Source: Pseudoxanthomonas taiwanensis (GTDB lineage Bacteria > Pseudomonadota > Gammaproteobacteria > Xanthomonadales > Xanthomonadaceae). From it: a stretch of 42,771 nucleotides of DNA. The translations under genes and the position numbers were made by a program. Numbering within the stretch: position 1 is the stretch's first letter; every line of letters begins with the position of its first letter. Under the pieces are notes generated by a model. The model was not told the origin of the DNA, ran no database searches, and saw nothing but the letters and a program-made list of their open reading frames with translations. This document shows, piece after piece, positions 32,749 through 39,264 of this stretch. The stretch covers positions 1 through 42,771 of the forward strand of contig NZ_PDWK01000024.1 in NCBI RefSeq assembly GCF_010093135.1, written 5' to 3'.

Positions 32749-32766
32749 TCCCCCTCTCTCCGCCAG
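32749..32766 (+). repeat. attR core: 18-bp direct repeat, right copy
   Basis: Identical to 27962-27979. The sequence before it does not continue the tRNA (the T-loop part is missing), so this is only the 3' tail of tRNA-Ser and marks the right junction of the element. Confidence 0.88.
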
Positions 32767-32770
32767 TTGC

Positions 32771-32805
32771 GCAAAGGGGCCCCGCAAGGGGCCCCTTTGC
32801 TTTGC
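32771..32805 (+). terminator. Displaced native terminator of tRNA-Ser
   Basis: A perfect 13-bp stem (GCAAAGGGGCCCC with GGGGCCCCTTTGC) with a GCAA loop begins 5 nt after the right att repeat and is followed by TTTGCG. Before insertion it would have lain directly behind the tRNA. The T-tail is short, but the stem is very strong. Confidence 0.65.
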
Positions 32806-33016
32806 GCCTCCGGCGGAGCCGGTCCGGTTCGCCCCTGGCCCGCCCCCGCGCAGCCGGTGGCGCGGCGCGCGCGGCGCCCCGCAATCCCCCTCGCTCTTCT
32901 GCCCCGCGTCGCGTCCCCGTTGTACCGGAAGTCATCCGGCAGCCGGTTTCCGGGCCAACGCCGTTTGCGACCGCGGCCCACGCGCGCAGGCGCGCATTCG
33001 CCAGCCTGGAAAACGA
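32806..33016. other. GC-rich spacer without recognised feature
   Basis: Between the displaced terminator and the SRP RNA promoter I see no gene with family-like sequence and no clear RNA. The open frames crossing it have no recognisable motifs and are rich in Arg, Ala and Pro, as expected by chance at this GC content. Confidence 0.5.
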
Positions 33017-33047
33017 TTGGCGCCGCCCCGGCGCGATGGGCTAGAAT
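33017..33047 (+). promoter_or_regulatory. Putative promoter of the SRP RNA gene
   Basis: The -10 box TAGAAT (33042-33047) is the same as that of tRNA-Ser. A -35-like TTGGCG (33017-33022) lies 19 nt upstream, which is long spacing. The predicted start near 33054 would give a leader of about 38 nt with a perfect 10-bp hairpin (33059-33081) before the mature RNA. Confidence 0.5.
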
Positions 33048-33091
33048 GCCCGCTCACCCGGGCCGCGCGATGCGCGGCCCGCGTCCATGGT

Positions 33092-33194
33092 GGCCCCGTC
33101 GGCCCCTCGCGACGCTAGGTCGAAAACCCCGCCAGGGCCGGAAGGCAGCAACGGTATCGATCGACGCGGGCGCCGAGGCAAGCCGGCGGGGCCG
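33092..33194 (+). ncRNA. ffs: 4.5S signal recognition particle RNA
   Basis: The diagnostic apical loop is present as CCAGGGCCGGAAGGCAGCA (33132-33150), the GGAA tetraloop and internal loops that bind Ffh. The flanking arms pair along the molecule: GGCCCC at 33092-33097 with GGGGCC at 33188-33193, enclosing GTCGGC with GCCGGC. The size of about 100 nt is that of bacterial small SRP RNA. The RNA acts with Ffh to send membrane proteins to the translocon. The ends are estimated from pairing and may shift by a few bases. No strong terminator follows, only TTTT at about 33200. Confidence 0.9.
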
Positions 33195-33320
33195 CCGCCT
33201 TTTCGTGAGGCGCAAAGCCGGCCCCGTGATCCACGGCCAGTTGCCTGTTGGCTCCCGCATTGGCGGGCCGTGGCGACGGCCCGGGCCATCCCGCGGACGG
33301 GGCAGCGCCGGGCTGCGCGC

Positions 33321-33357
33321 ATCGATCGACGCGGGCGCCGGGGCAGGCCGGCGGGCC
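33321..33357 (+). repeat. Partial copy of the SRP RNA 3' strand
   Basis: The first 20 bases (33321-33340) are identical to 33156-33175 in the SRP RNA gene, and the next ~15 differ at only two or three positions. The apical loop and the 5' arm are missing, so this is a non-functional fragment. It lies in the 233-nt gap between ffs and the next gene, which otherwise shows nothing recognisable. Confidence 0.65.
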
Positions 33358-33427
33358 AGCGCGTTTCCTGTCTTCCTGCAGGATGCGGGGCGGCGGTGCC
33401 CTGTCCGCCCCTCCCCACATCCGCCCC

Positions 33428-34456
33428 TCAGGGCGCCTCGGGCAAGTCCCTGACGATGGCCAGGGCATCCGGCTCGTCGCCGGTGGACCAGCGTTCGACC
33501 ACGGTCCAGCTGGCGGTGTCCACCACCGCGATCTGGTTGGCACCGCTGACGGCCACGTACACGCGGCCGCCGTCCGGGTCGGCGATGGCACCGATCGGCA
33601 GGGCGTCGCGGCCGAGCATGGTGTCGCGGAAGCGCGCGCCCTCCTCCACCAGCGGCACCGTGGCCACCGGGGTGCGGTCCCGTGTGGAGAACACCGCCAG
33701 GGTGGCGGCCCTGGCGTTGGTCACCACCGCGTGGGCACCGTCGGCGGTGAAGGCCACGCGGATCGGGAAGCCCGGGCTGTCCAGGGTGGCCAGCACTTCC
33801 AGGGTGTCCGGGTCGTGCACGGTCACGGTGTCGGCGCTGCGGTTGCTCACCCACACCGTGCCGTCGGGGGCCACGGCGATGCCCTCGGCGCCCTTGCCGG
33901 CCGGCCGCTCCAGCACCTCGCCGCTGGCCAGGTCCACGCGCGCCACGCTGCCGGCGGTGAGCTTGCTGACGTAGGCGTAACGGTCGTCGGCCGACAGCGC
34001 CACCATGTGGCCCAGGCCCGGACCGACCTCGTACACGCGCTCGATGCCGGCCGGGTCCACCCGCAGCAGGGCCTGGCTGCGCTCGGTGGTCACCAGCAGG
34101 CCGCCGTCGGCGGCGAAACGCATGCCGTGCGGGCGGGTGTGTCCGCCCCGCTCCACCCGGTGCAGCAGGCGGCCGTCGTGCGCGGCGTACACGCCCACGG
34201 TGTTGCCGGGCCGGTCGTGGCCGTACTCGCTGACCGCGGCGGTGCGGCCGTCGGGGCTGACCACGATCTCGTGCGGGCCGGGACCGGTCCCGGCCTCGTG
34301 CAGGCGGCGGCCGCCCTCCAGCGCCAGCCACCACACTGTGTTGGCCGACTTGTTGCCCACCAGCAGTGCGCCGCGCGCCTGCGCATCGGTGGCGGCCGCG
34401 GCCGCGGCCAGGGTCAGCAGGCCCGCCAGGCGGACCCAGGGTGTTGCCAATGCCAT
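33428..34456 (-). CDS. Secreted YncE/SMP-30-like beta-propeller protein
   Basis: A 342-residue protein with a signal peptide (hydrophobic stretch WVRLAGLLTLAAAAAATDAQA, likely cut after AQA) and repeated blades of about 40 residues. Blade signatures include VSPDGRTAAVSEY, FAADGGLLVTTE, LSADDRYAYVSK, VAPDGTVWVSNRSADTVTV, FTADGAHAVVTN and PDGGRVYVAVSGANQIAVVD. YVTN-type propellers of this kind are periplasmic or exported; the ligand is unknown. The gene starts 13 nt after the moaE stop, so it could be co-transcribed with the molybdopterin genes. I see no molybdenum-specific motif. Confidence 0.78.
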   Translation of the reverse strand: MALATPWVRLAGLLTLAAAAAATDAQARGALLVGNKSANTVWWLALEGGRRLHEAGTGPGPHEIVVSPDGRTAAVSEYGHDRPGNTVGVYAAHDGRLLHRVERGGHTRPHGMRFAADGGLLVTTERSQALLRVDPAGIERVYEVGPGLGHMVALSADDRYAYVSKLTAGSVARVDLASGEVLERPAGKGAEGIAVAPDGTVWVSNRSADTVTVHDPDTLEVLATLDSPGFPIRVAFTADGAHAVVTNARAATLAVFSTRDRTPVATVPLVEEGARFRDTMLGRDALPIGAIADPDGGRVYVAVSGANQIAVVDTASWTVVERWSTGDEPDALAIVRDLPEAP

Positions 34457-34469
34457 CTCCTGCCCTCCC

Positions 34470-34915
34470 TCATGGAACCGGTGATGCGGGGTCCGGGTGC
34501 AGCCACCGCGCCCGGCCGTCGGCGTAGCGCTCGTGCTTCCAGATCGGCACCCGCGCCTTGATCTGGTCGATCACGTAGCGGCAGGCGGCGAAGGCGGCGT
34601 CACGGTGCGCCGCGGCCGCCCCCCCCATACCGCCAGCTCGCCCACCGCCAGCTCGCCGGTGCGGTGCACGCACAGCACGCCGGTGAGCGGGAAGCGCGCC
34701 GCAGCCTCGGTCACGATGCGCCGCCCCTCGCTGATCGCCAGTGCTTCGTAGGCCTCGTATCGCAGCCCCAGCACCTGCCGTCCGTCATGGTGATCGCGTA
34801 CCCGCCCCTCGAAGCTGGCGTAGCCGCCAGCCCGGGCACACAGCAGGCGGGCGCGCAGCGGCGCCACCCGGAAGGGCGCGGCGGCCAGCTCGAATCCGGT
34901 CACGGGCGCAGGCAT
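34470..34915 (-). pseudogene. moaE: moaE, molybdopterin synthase large subunit, frameshifted
   Basis: MoaE transfers two sulfurs from MoaD onto cyclic pyranopterin. The first frame covers residues 1-95 (MPAPVTGFELAAAPFR to HRTGELAVGELAVWGG), and the second frame carries on with AAAAHRDAAFAACRYVIDQIKARVPIWKHE, quoted here as its core, with both catalytic lysines. The switch lies at an 8-base G run (plus strand C at 34619-34626). One added base gives a continuous 148-residue protein whose spacing from the conserved Trp to the His matches the family exactly. It is either a true inactivation, a phase-variable run, or a sequencing error. The start is 1 nt after the moaD stop. Confidence 0.88.
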
Positions 34916-34916
34916 C

Positions 34917-35159
34917 TCAGCCTCCGGACACCGGCGGGATGAAGGCCACCTCGCTGCCCTCGCGCACCGGATCCTCCCAGCGCGCGAAGGCGCCGTCCAC
35001 GGCCACGCGCAGGCGCTGCCGCGGCCAGGCCAGGCCGTGCCGCGCGGCGGCCTCGGCGTACAGCGCGGCCAGGTCCGGGGCGGCGCTGTCCACCTCCTCG
35101 CGCGCCAGGCCCGTGGCCTCGCGCAGCGCGGCGAAGTACAGCAGGCTCAGGCGGGCCAT
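34917..35159 (-). CDS. moaD: Molybdopterin synthase small subunit
   Basis: An 80-residue ubiquitin-like sulfur carrier. It begins MARLSLLYFAALREATG and ends in the essential VSGG, the C-terminal Gly-Gly that is thiocarboxylated by MoeB/ThiF-type enzymes. FIPPVSGG is the canonical end. Its ATG overlaps the moaC stop as ATGA. It is the only intact gene of the moa set in this window. Confidence 0.93.
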   Translation of the reverse strand: MARLSLLYFAALREATGLAREEVDSAAPDLAALYAEAAARHGLAWPRQRLRVAVDGAFARWEDPVREGSEVAFIPPVSGG

Positions 35160-35658
35160 CAGCGCACCTGCCCGAAGTCGCGCCTGCCGCCGCGCTTGCC
35201 CAGCAGCCGCGCCGGCCCCAGGACGATGGCGTGCGACAGCGCCTTGCTCATGTCGTACACGGTCAGCGCGGCCACGGTGGCGCCGGTCAGCGCCTCCATC
35301 TCCACGCCGGTGCGGGCGGTGGTGCGCACGGCGCACTCGATGCGCAGCTCGCGCTCACCGTGCCAGTCCACGGTGATGCGGATGCCGTCCAGCGGCAGGG
35401 CATGGCAGAAGGGAACCAGCTCGTGGGTGCGCTTGGCCGCCAGGGTACCGGCGACCACCGCGGTTTCGACGATGCCGCCCTTGCCGGTGCGCAGGCCGGC
35501 CTGGCGCAGTTGCGCGGCCACCGCGGCCGGGAAGCGCACCCGGCACTCGGCGGTGGCCGCGCGCTCGGTGACGGCCTTGGCGGACACGTCCACCATCGCC
35601 GGGCGTCCGGCCTCGTCCAGGTGGCTCAGCGCGGTTCGGGGGGGGACTTGCGGGCCAC
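35159..35658 (-). pseudogene. moaC: moaC, cyclic pyranopterin monophosphate synthase, N-terminal frameshift
   Basis: MoaC converts the MoaA product to cyclic pyranopterin monophosphate. The core is complete: THL-type region [56 protein letters not shown], and the C-terminal KSGG-like GKRGGRRDF. The natural start is probably the GTG at 35658, immediately after the moaA stop and behind GGAGG. From there, however, the frame meets a stop unless one base is added to the 8-base run at 35638-35645. With nine bases a 166-residue protein reads MARKSPPP into the core. As written, translation could still begin at the ATG at 35596, giving 145 residues without the conserved N-terminal segment. Confidence 0.8.
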
Positions 35659-36677
35659 TCAACCTCCGATCAGGAACATCTCGATGTGCTTGCGCGGCGT
35701 GCGCGGGCGGCCACGCAGCTCGCTGTAACGGTCGGCGCGCCTTGCCCACAGGGCCGCCACTTGCGCCGCCACCGTCTCCGGGCCGCCGGCCAGGGCCGGC
35801 TTCAGATCGTAGCCACCGGTGGCGAACAGGCAGGTGTACAGGCGGCCGTCGGCCGAGACCCGGGCGCGGTGGCAGCCGCCGCAGAACGGCGCGCTCACCG
35901 CGCTGACGAAGCCGATCTCCCCGCCCCGTCGGCGAAGGCGTAGCGCTCGGCCACCTCGCCCGGGTAGCGCGGCGGCAGCGGCCGCAGCGGCCAGCGCGCG
36001 GCGACGCGCCGGCGCAGTTCGGCCGAGGGCACCACGTCCTGCGGCCGCCAGCCGTTGCAGGTGCCCACATCCATGTACTCGATGAAGCGCAGCACGTGGC
36101 CGCTGCCGCGGAAGCGCTCCAGCAGCGGCAGCACCTGGTCCTCGTTGCGGCCGCGCACCACCACGCAGTTGAGCTTCAGCTGCGCAAAGCCGGCCGCCTC
36201 CGCGGCGGCGATGCCTTCCAGCACCGCCTCCACCCGGCCGCGGCCGCCGGACATGGCGGCGAACACCGCCGGATCCAGCGCGTCCAGGCTCACCGTCAGC
36301 CGGTGCAGCCCGGCCTGGCGCAGGGCCTCGGCCTGGCCGGCCAGCAGCGCGCCGTTGGTGGTCAGGGCCAGGTCCGCGATGCCGGGGATGCGCGCCAGGC
36401 GCGCCACCAGCTCCGGCAGCCCCCTGCGCAGCAGCGGTTCGCCGCCGGTCAGGCGCAGCTTGCGCACGCCCAGGGCGGCGAAGCCGCGCACCAGAGTCTC
36501 GATCCGGTCGAAGGACAGGCGCCCGGCCGGGGCCAGGCCCGCGTCCTCCGGTACGCGGTCGGCCGGCATGCAGTAGCCGCAACGGAAATTGCAGGCCTCG
36601 ATCACCGACAGGCGCAGGTCCCGCAGCGGCCTGCCGCGCAGGTCGCGCGGGCCGCCGCCGTGGGATGCCATGTTCAT
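35659..36677 (-). pseudogene. moaA: moaA, GTP 3',8-cyclase, frameshifted
   Basis: A radical-SAM enzyme that starts molybdopterin synthesis from GTP. The first frame holds the SAM cluster CNFRCGYC (Cys29, 33, 36), TGGEPLLR, TTNGALL and SLDAL. The C-terminal second-cluster motif [21 protein letters not shown], quoted here as its core, lies in another frame, which continues to the normal end IGG. The switch is at 35919-35927 (two runs of four C on the plus strand); one added base there joins the frames into 339 residues, the normal length. I chose the ATG at 36677, overlapping the upstream stop as ATGA. Confidence 0.88.
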
Positions 36678-37432
36678 GGCTGCGCCGTCATCGCCGTGGG
36701 CGGAGCCAGGGGCCAAGCCTGGTCGGGGCGCGCCACGGCGTAGCCGCGCGCGGCCAGGGCCTCGCCGTCGGCCGGGCTGGCGTAGTGGTACAGCAGCATG
36801 CGCCGGCGCAGCTCGGCCGGGTACTCGCGCTCCAGGTCGTCGATGCCGGTGTGCGAGGGATTGCCGCGCAGCCCGCAGTCGTGGGCCACCAGCTCGCCGG
36901 CGTCGGCATAGCGTGCCAGCATCTCCGGGATCGGGCGGGTGTCGCCGCTCCAGACCACGCTGCCTCGCAGGCGCAGGCCGAAGGCGGTGTCGGGCCAGTG
37001 GTGGCGCACCGGGAACACCTCCAGGCGCACGCCGTCGTGCCAGAACGCCTCGCCCACCGGCACCAGCTGGAAGGCGTCCCAGAAGTTGGCACCGCCCTCG
37101 GCCAGCACGTTGGGATAGTCGCCCACCCGGCGGTGCAGCAGCGGCACCACCGGCGCCGGCACGTACAGACGCACGCGGCCGCGCCGCGCCGGGTCGAAAT
37201 ACGCCGAGACGAACAGCCGCTCGAACCCGGCCACGTGGTCCAGGTGCACGTGGGTGACGAAGATCGCGTCCGGGCTGCGGCCGTAGCGGGCCTGGAAGGC
37301 GGTCAGGCCCTCGGCCCCGCAGTCGATGGTCAACCAGGGCGCGCCGTCGCGCTCGATGCTCGCCATGGCCGAACCCAGCGCCACCGCCGCCGCGTTGCCG
37401 ACCCCGTGCAGGCGCAGCGCCCAGGCGGCCAT
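36674..37432 (-). CDS. MBL-fold metal-dependent hydrolase
   Basis: A 252-residue metallo-beta-lactamase-fold protein. The metal motif is THVHLDH (His61, His63, Asp65, His66). Further ligands appear in HHWPDTAFGLRL, SGDTRPIPE (Asp) and LLYHYA (final His). The combination is like RNase Z-related hydrolases, but there is no exosite loop of tRNase Z. The substrate is unknown. The start overlaps the kdkA stop and the end overlaps the moaA start, each as ATGA, so it is in the same transcript. Confidence 0.82.
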   Translation of the reverse strand: MAAWALRLHGVGNAAAVALGSAMASIERDGAPWLTIDCGAEGLTAFQARYGRSPDAIFVTHVHLDHVAGFERLFVSAYFDPARRGRVRLYVPAPVVPLLHRRVGDYPNVLAEGGANFWDAFQLVPVGEAFWHDGVRLEVFPVRHHWPDTAFGLRLRGSVVWSGDTRPIPEMLARYADAGELVAHDCGLRGNPSHTGIDDLEREYPAELRRRMLLYHYASPADGEALAARGYAVARPDQAWPLAPPTAMTAQP

Positions 37433-38181
37433 CAGCAGCCCCGCTTCCAGGCCAGCTCGTAGGCGCGGCGCAGGCGGGCGAAGTCCTTGTCCACCTCCTC
37501 GCGGGCGCGCTCGCCGCGCACCTTCAGCAGCGAGCGGTGCAGGCGGCGCAGGTTGGCCTCGCGCCAGCCGGTGGCCGGGATGCGCAGGCGGCCGCGGTCG
37601 AAGTCGATCAGCCAGCCGCGGCCGTTGCCGTCGAACAGGATGTTGTGGGCGTTGAGGTCGGCGTGCTCCAGGCCCTCGCGGTGGAAGCGCGCGATCAGGC
37701 GCCCGGTCTCCTCCCACGGCGCGCCGCTGCCGGCCACCAGGGCGCGGTCGGCCAGCGAGCGCACGCCCTCCAGCCGCTCCATCAGGATCGCGGCGCGGTA
37801 GCGCAGGCCGGTGCGCAGGTAGCAGGCCGCCAGCGGCCGCGGCACCGGCAGGCCGCGCTTGTACAGCTCGCGCATCAGCCGGAACTCGGCGAAGCTGCGG
37901 GTGCTGGCGGCGCCGCGCCACAGGTAGCGGTCGCGGCTCAGGTGCGCGGCCAGGCCGCCGCGCAGGTAGTGGCGCAGCACGCACGACCCGAACGGGGCGT
38001 CCACGAACCAGGCGCCGCCGCGTCCTCCGGAGGACACCGGCCGCGCACGTTCACCCCACGCCGTGGGCGAGAACAGTTCCGCGCCGGCTTGCCGCAGCCG
38101 TTCACGGTCGAAGAGAATGGCCCCGTAACCGTCGTCGGCGCGGTACGGCATCAAGGCTTCGTTGGCGTCGAACGCGACCAT
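37432..38181 (-). CDS. kdkA: 3-deoxy-D-manno-octulosonic acid kinase (Kdo kinase)
   Basis: A 249-residue kinase of the KdkA/WaaP type that phosphorylates Kdo in the inner core of lipopolysaccharide. The N-terminus has the phosphate-binding GGRGGAW, then [10 protein letters not shown]. The catalytic loop is [12 protein letters not shown] and the metal motif is [11 protein letters not shown]. It lies next to a divergent heptosyltransferase, in keeping with inner-core synthesis. Only 30 nt separate the two start codons. The ATG at 38181 ([13 protein letters not shown]) is the natural start. Confidence 0.88.
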   Translation of the reverse strand: MVAFDANEALMPYRADDGYGAILFDRERLRQAGAELFSPTAWGERARPVSSGGRGGAWFVDAPFGSCVLRHYLRGGLAAHLSRDRYLWRGAASTRSFAEFRLMRELYKRGLPVPRPLAACYLRTGLRYRAAILMERLEGVRSLADRALVAGSGAPWEETGRLIARFHREGLEHADLNAHNILFDGNGRGWLIDFDRGRLRIPATGWREANLRRLHRSLLKVRGERAREEVDKDFARLRRAYELAWKRGC

Positions 38182-38211
38182 CCGCGTGAGTCTAACAACA
38201 CCCCGAGACCG

Positions 38212-39249
38212 ATGCCCCCCTCGATCTGCCTGCTGCGCCTGTCCGCCCTCGGCGACGTGACCCACGTGGTGCCGCTGGTACGCACCATCCAGCGCGCCTG
38301 GCCGGACGCGCCGCTGCACTGGGTCATCGACCGCGCCGGCTTCCGCCTGCTGGAGGGCCTGGAGGGCGTGACCTTCCACGTCTACGACAAGGCCAGCGGC
38401 CTGGCCGGCATGCGCGCCCTGCGCCGCGCGCTGCCCGGCCGTTTCGACGCGCTGCTGCAGCTGCAGCTGTCGGCGCGCGCCAACCTGCTGTCGGCCTTCG
38501 TCCCGGCCCGGCGCCGGATCGGCTACGACCGCTCGCGCTCGAAGGAGCTGCACGGGCTGTTCATACGCGAGCGCATCCCCGACCGCCCCGGCCTGCAGCA
38601 CGTGCTGGACGTGATCGGCAGCTTCGCCGAGCCCCTGGGCCTGAGGCAGGACCGGGTGGAATGGAACCTGCCGGTGCCGGAGGCGGCCCGCGAGTGGGCG
38701 CGCGCACAGTGGCCGGAGGACGGCACGCCGGTGCTGATGGTCTCGCCCTGCTCCAGCCACGCCCGCCGCAACTGGCGCGCCGAGCGCTACGCCGCACTGG
38801 CCGACCACGCCGCCGCGCGGGGCTGGCGCGTGGTGCTGTGCGGCGGCCGCAGCGGGCGGGAGCGCCGCACCGCCGACGCCATCCTGGCGGCCATGCGCGC
38901 CCCGGCGCTGGACCTGGTGGGCAAGGACACGCTCAAGCAGCTGCCGGCCCTGCTGGAACGGGCCGACCTGCTGGTCACGCCCGACTCCGGGCCCATGCAC
39001 ATCGCCAACGCCATGGGCACCCGGGTGCTGGGCCTGCACGCGGCCACCGACCCGGCGCGCAGCGGTCCGTACTCGGACCGCCGCTACTGCGTGGCCCGCT
39101 CCGACGCCGCGGCCCGCCGCTACCTGGGCAAGCCCGCCTCGGCGCTGCGGTGGGGCACCAAGATCGAGCACGAGGGGGTGATGGACCTTGTCACCGTCGA
39201 CGACGCCATCGAGGCCTTCGAGCGCTACCGCGCCGACCACGGCCGCTGA
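38212..39249 (+). CDS. Lipopolysaccharide heptosyltransferase (GT9)
   Basis: A 345-residue GT9 enzyme that adds heptose to the lipopolysaccharide core. The N-terminal [20 protein letters not shown] and the HWVIDRAG stretch are typical. The donor-binding motif near the C-terminus is [30 protein letters not shown], quoted here as its core. Subfamily I is most likely because of the [12 protein letters not shown] start and the divergent Kdo kinase. It is followed at 15 nt by a large membrane protein. Confidence 0.88.
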   Translation: MPPSICLLRLSALGDVTHVVPLVRTIQRAWPDAPLHWVIDRAGFRLLEGLEGVTFHVYDKASGLAGMRALRRALPGRFDALLQLQLSARANLLSAFVPARRRIGYDRSRSKELHGLFIRERIPDRPGLQHVLDVIGSFAEPLGLRQDRVEWNLPVPEAAREWARAQWPEDGTPVLMVSPCSSHARRNWRAERYAALADHAAARGWRVVLCGGRSGRERRTADAILAAMRAPALDLVGKDTLKQLPALLERADLLVTPDSGPMHIANAMGTRVLGLHAATDPARSGPYSDRRYCVARSDAAARRYLGKPASALRWGTKIEHEGVMDLVTVDDAIEAFERYRADHGR

Positions 39250-39264
39250 CCCGGTGGTGGCGGC

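Larger units (their letters stand above)
27962..32766 (+). mobile_element. Minimal integrative mobilizable element inserted at tRNA-Ser
   Basis: A compact element of about 4.8 kb bounded by identical 18-bp repeats at 27962-27979 (inside the tRNA 3' end) and 32749-32766. Gene order is integrase (rightward), MobC-like protein (leftward), oriT-like region, MobA-type relaxase (rightward), then a RepL-like winged-helix protein (leftward) with an A/T-richer regulatory or origin-like region. No type IV secretion, cargo, resistance or toxin gene is visible. It therefore should need a helper conjugative system. The RepL-like protein could give replication of the excised circle, but that is an inference. 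Base composition is less GC-rich than the flanks, most clearly at 32235-32530. Confidence 0.88.

Noticed and set aside
32749-32766. A second tRNA-Ser at the right junction
   Set aside because: Only the last 18 bp match; the preceding sequence lacks the T arm and all other tRNA parts.
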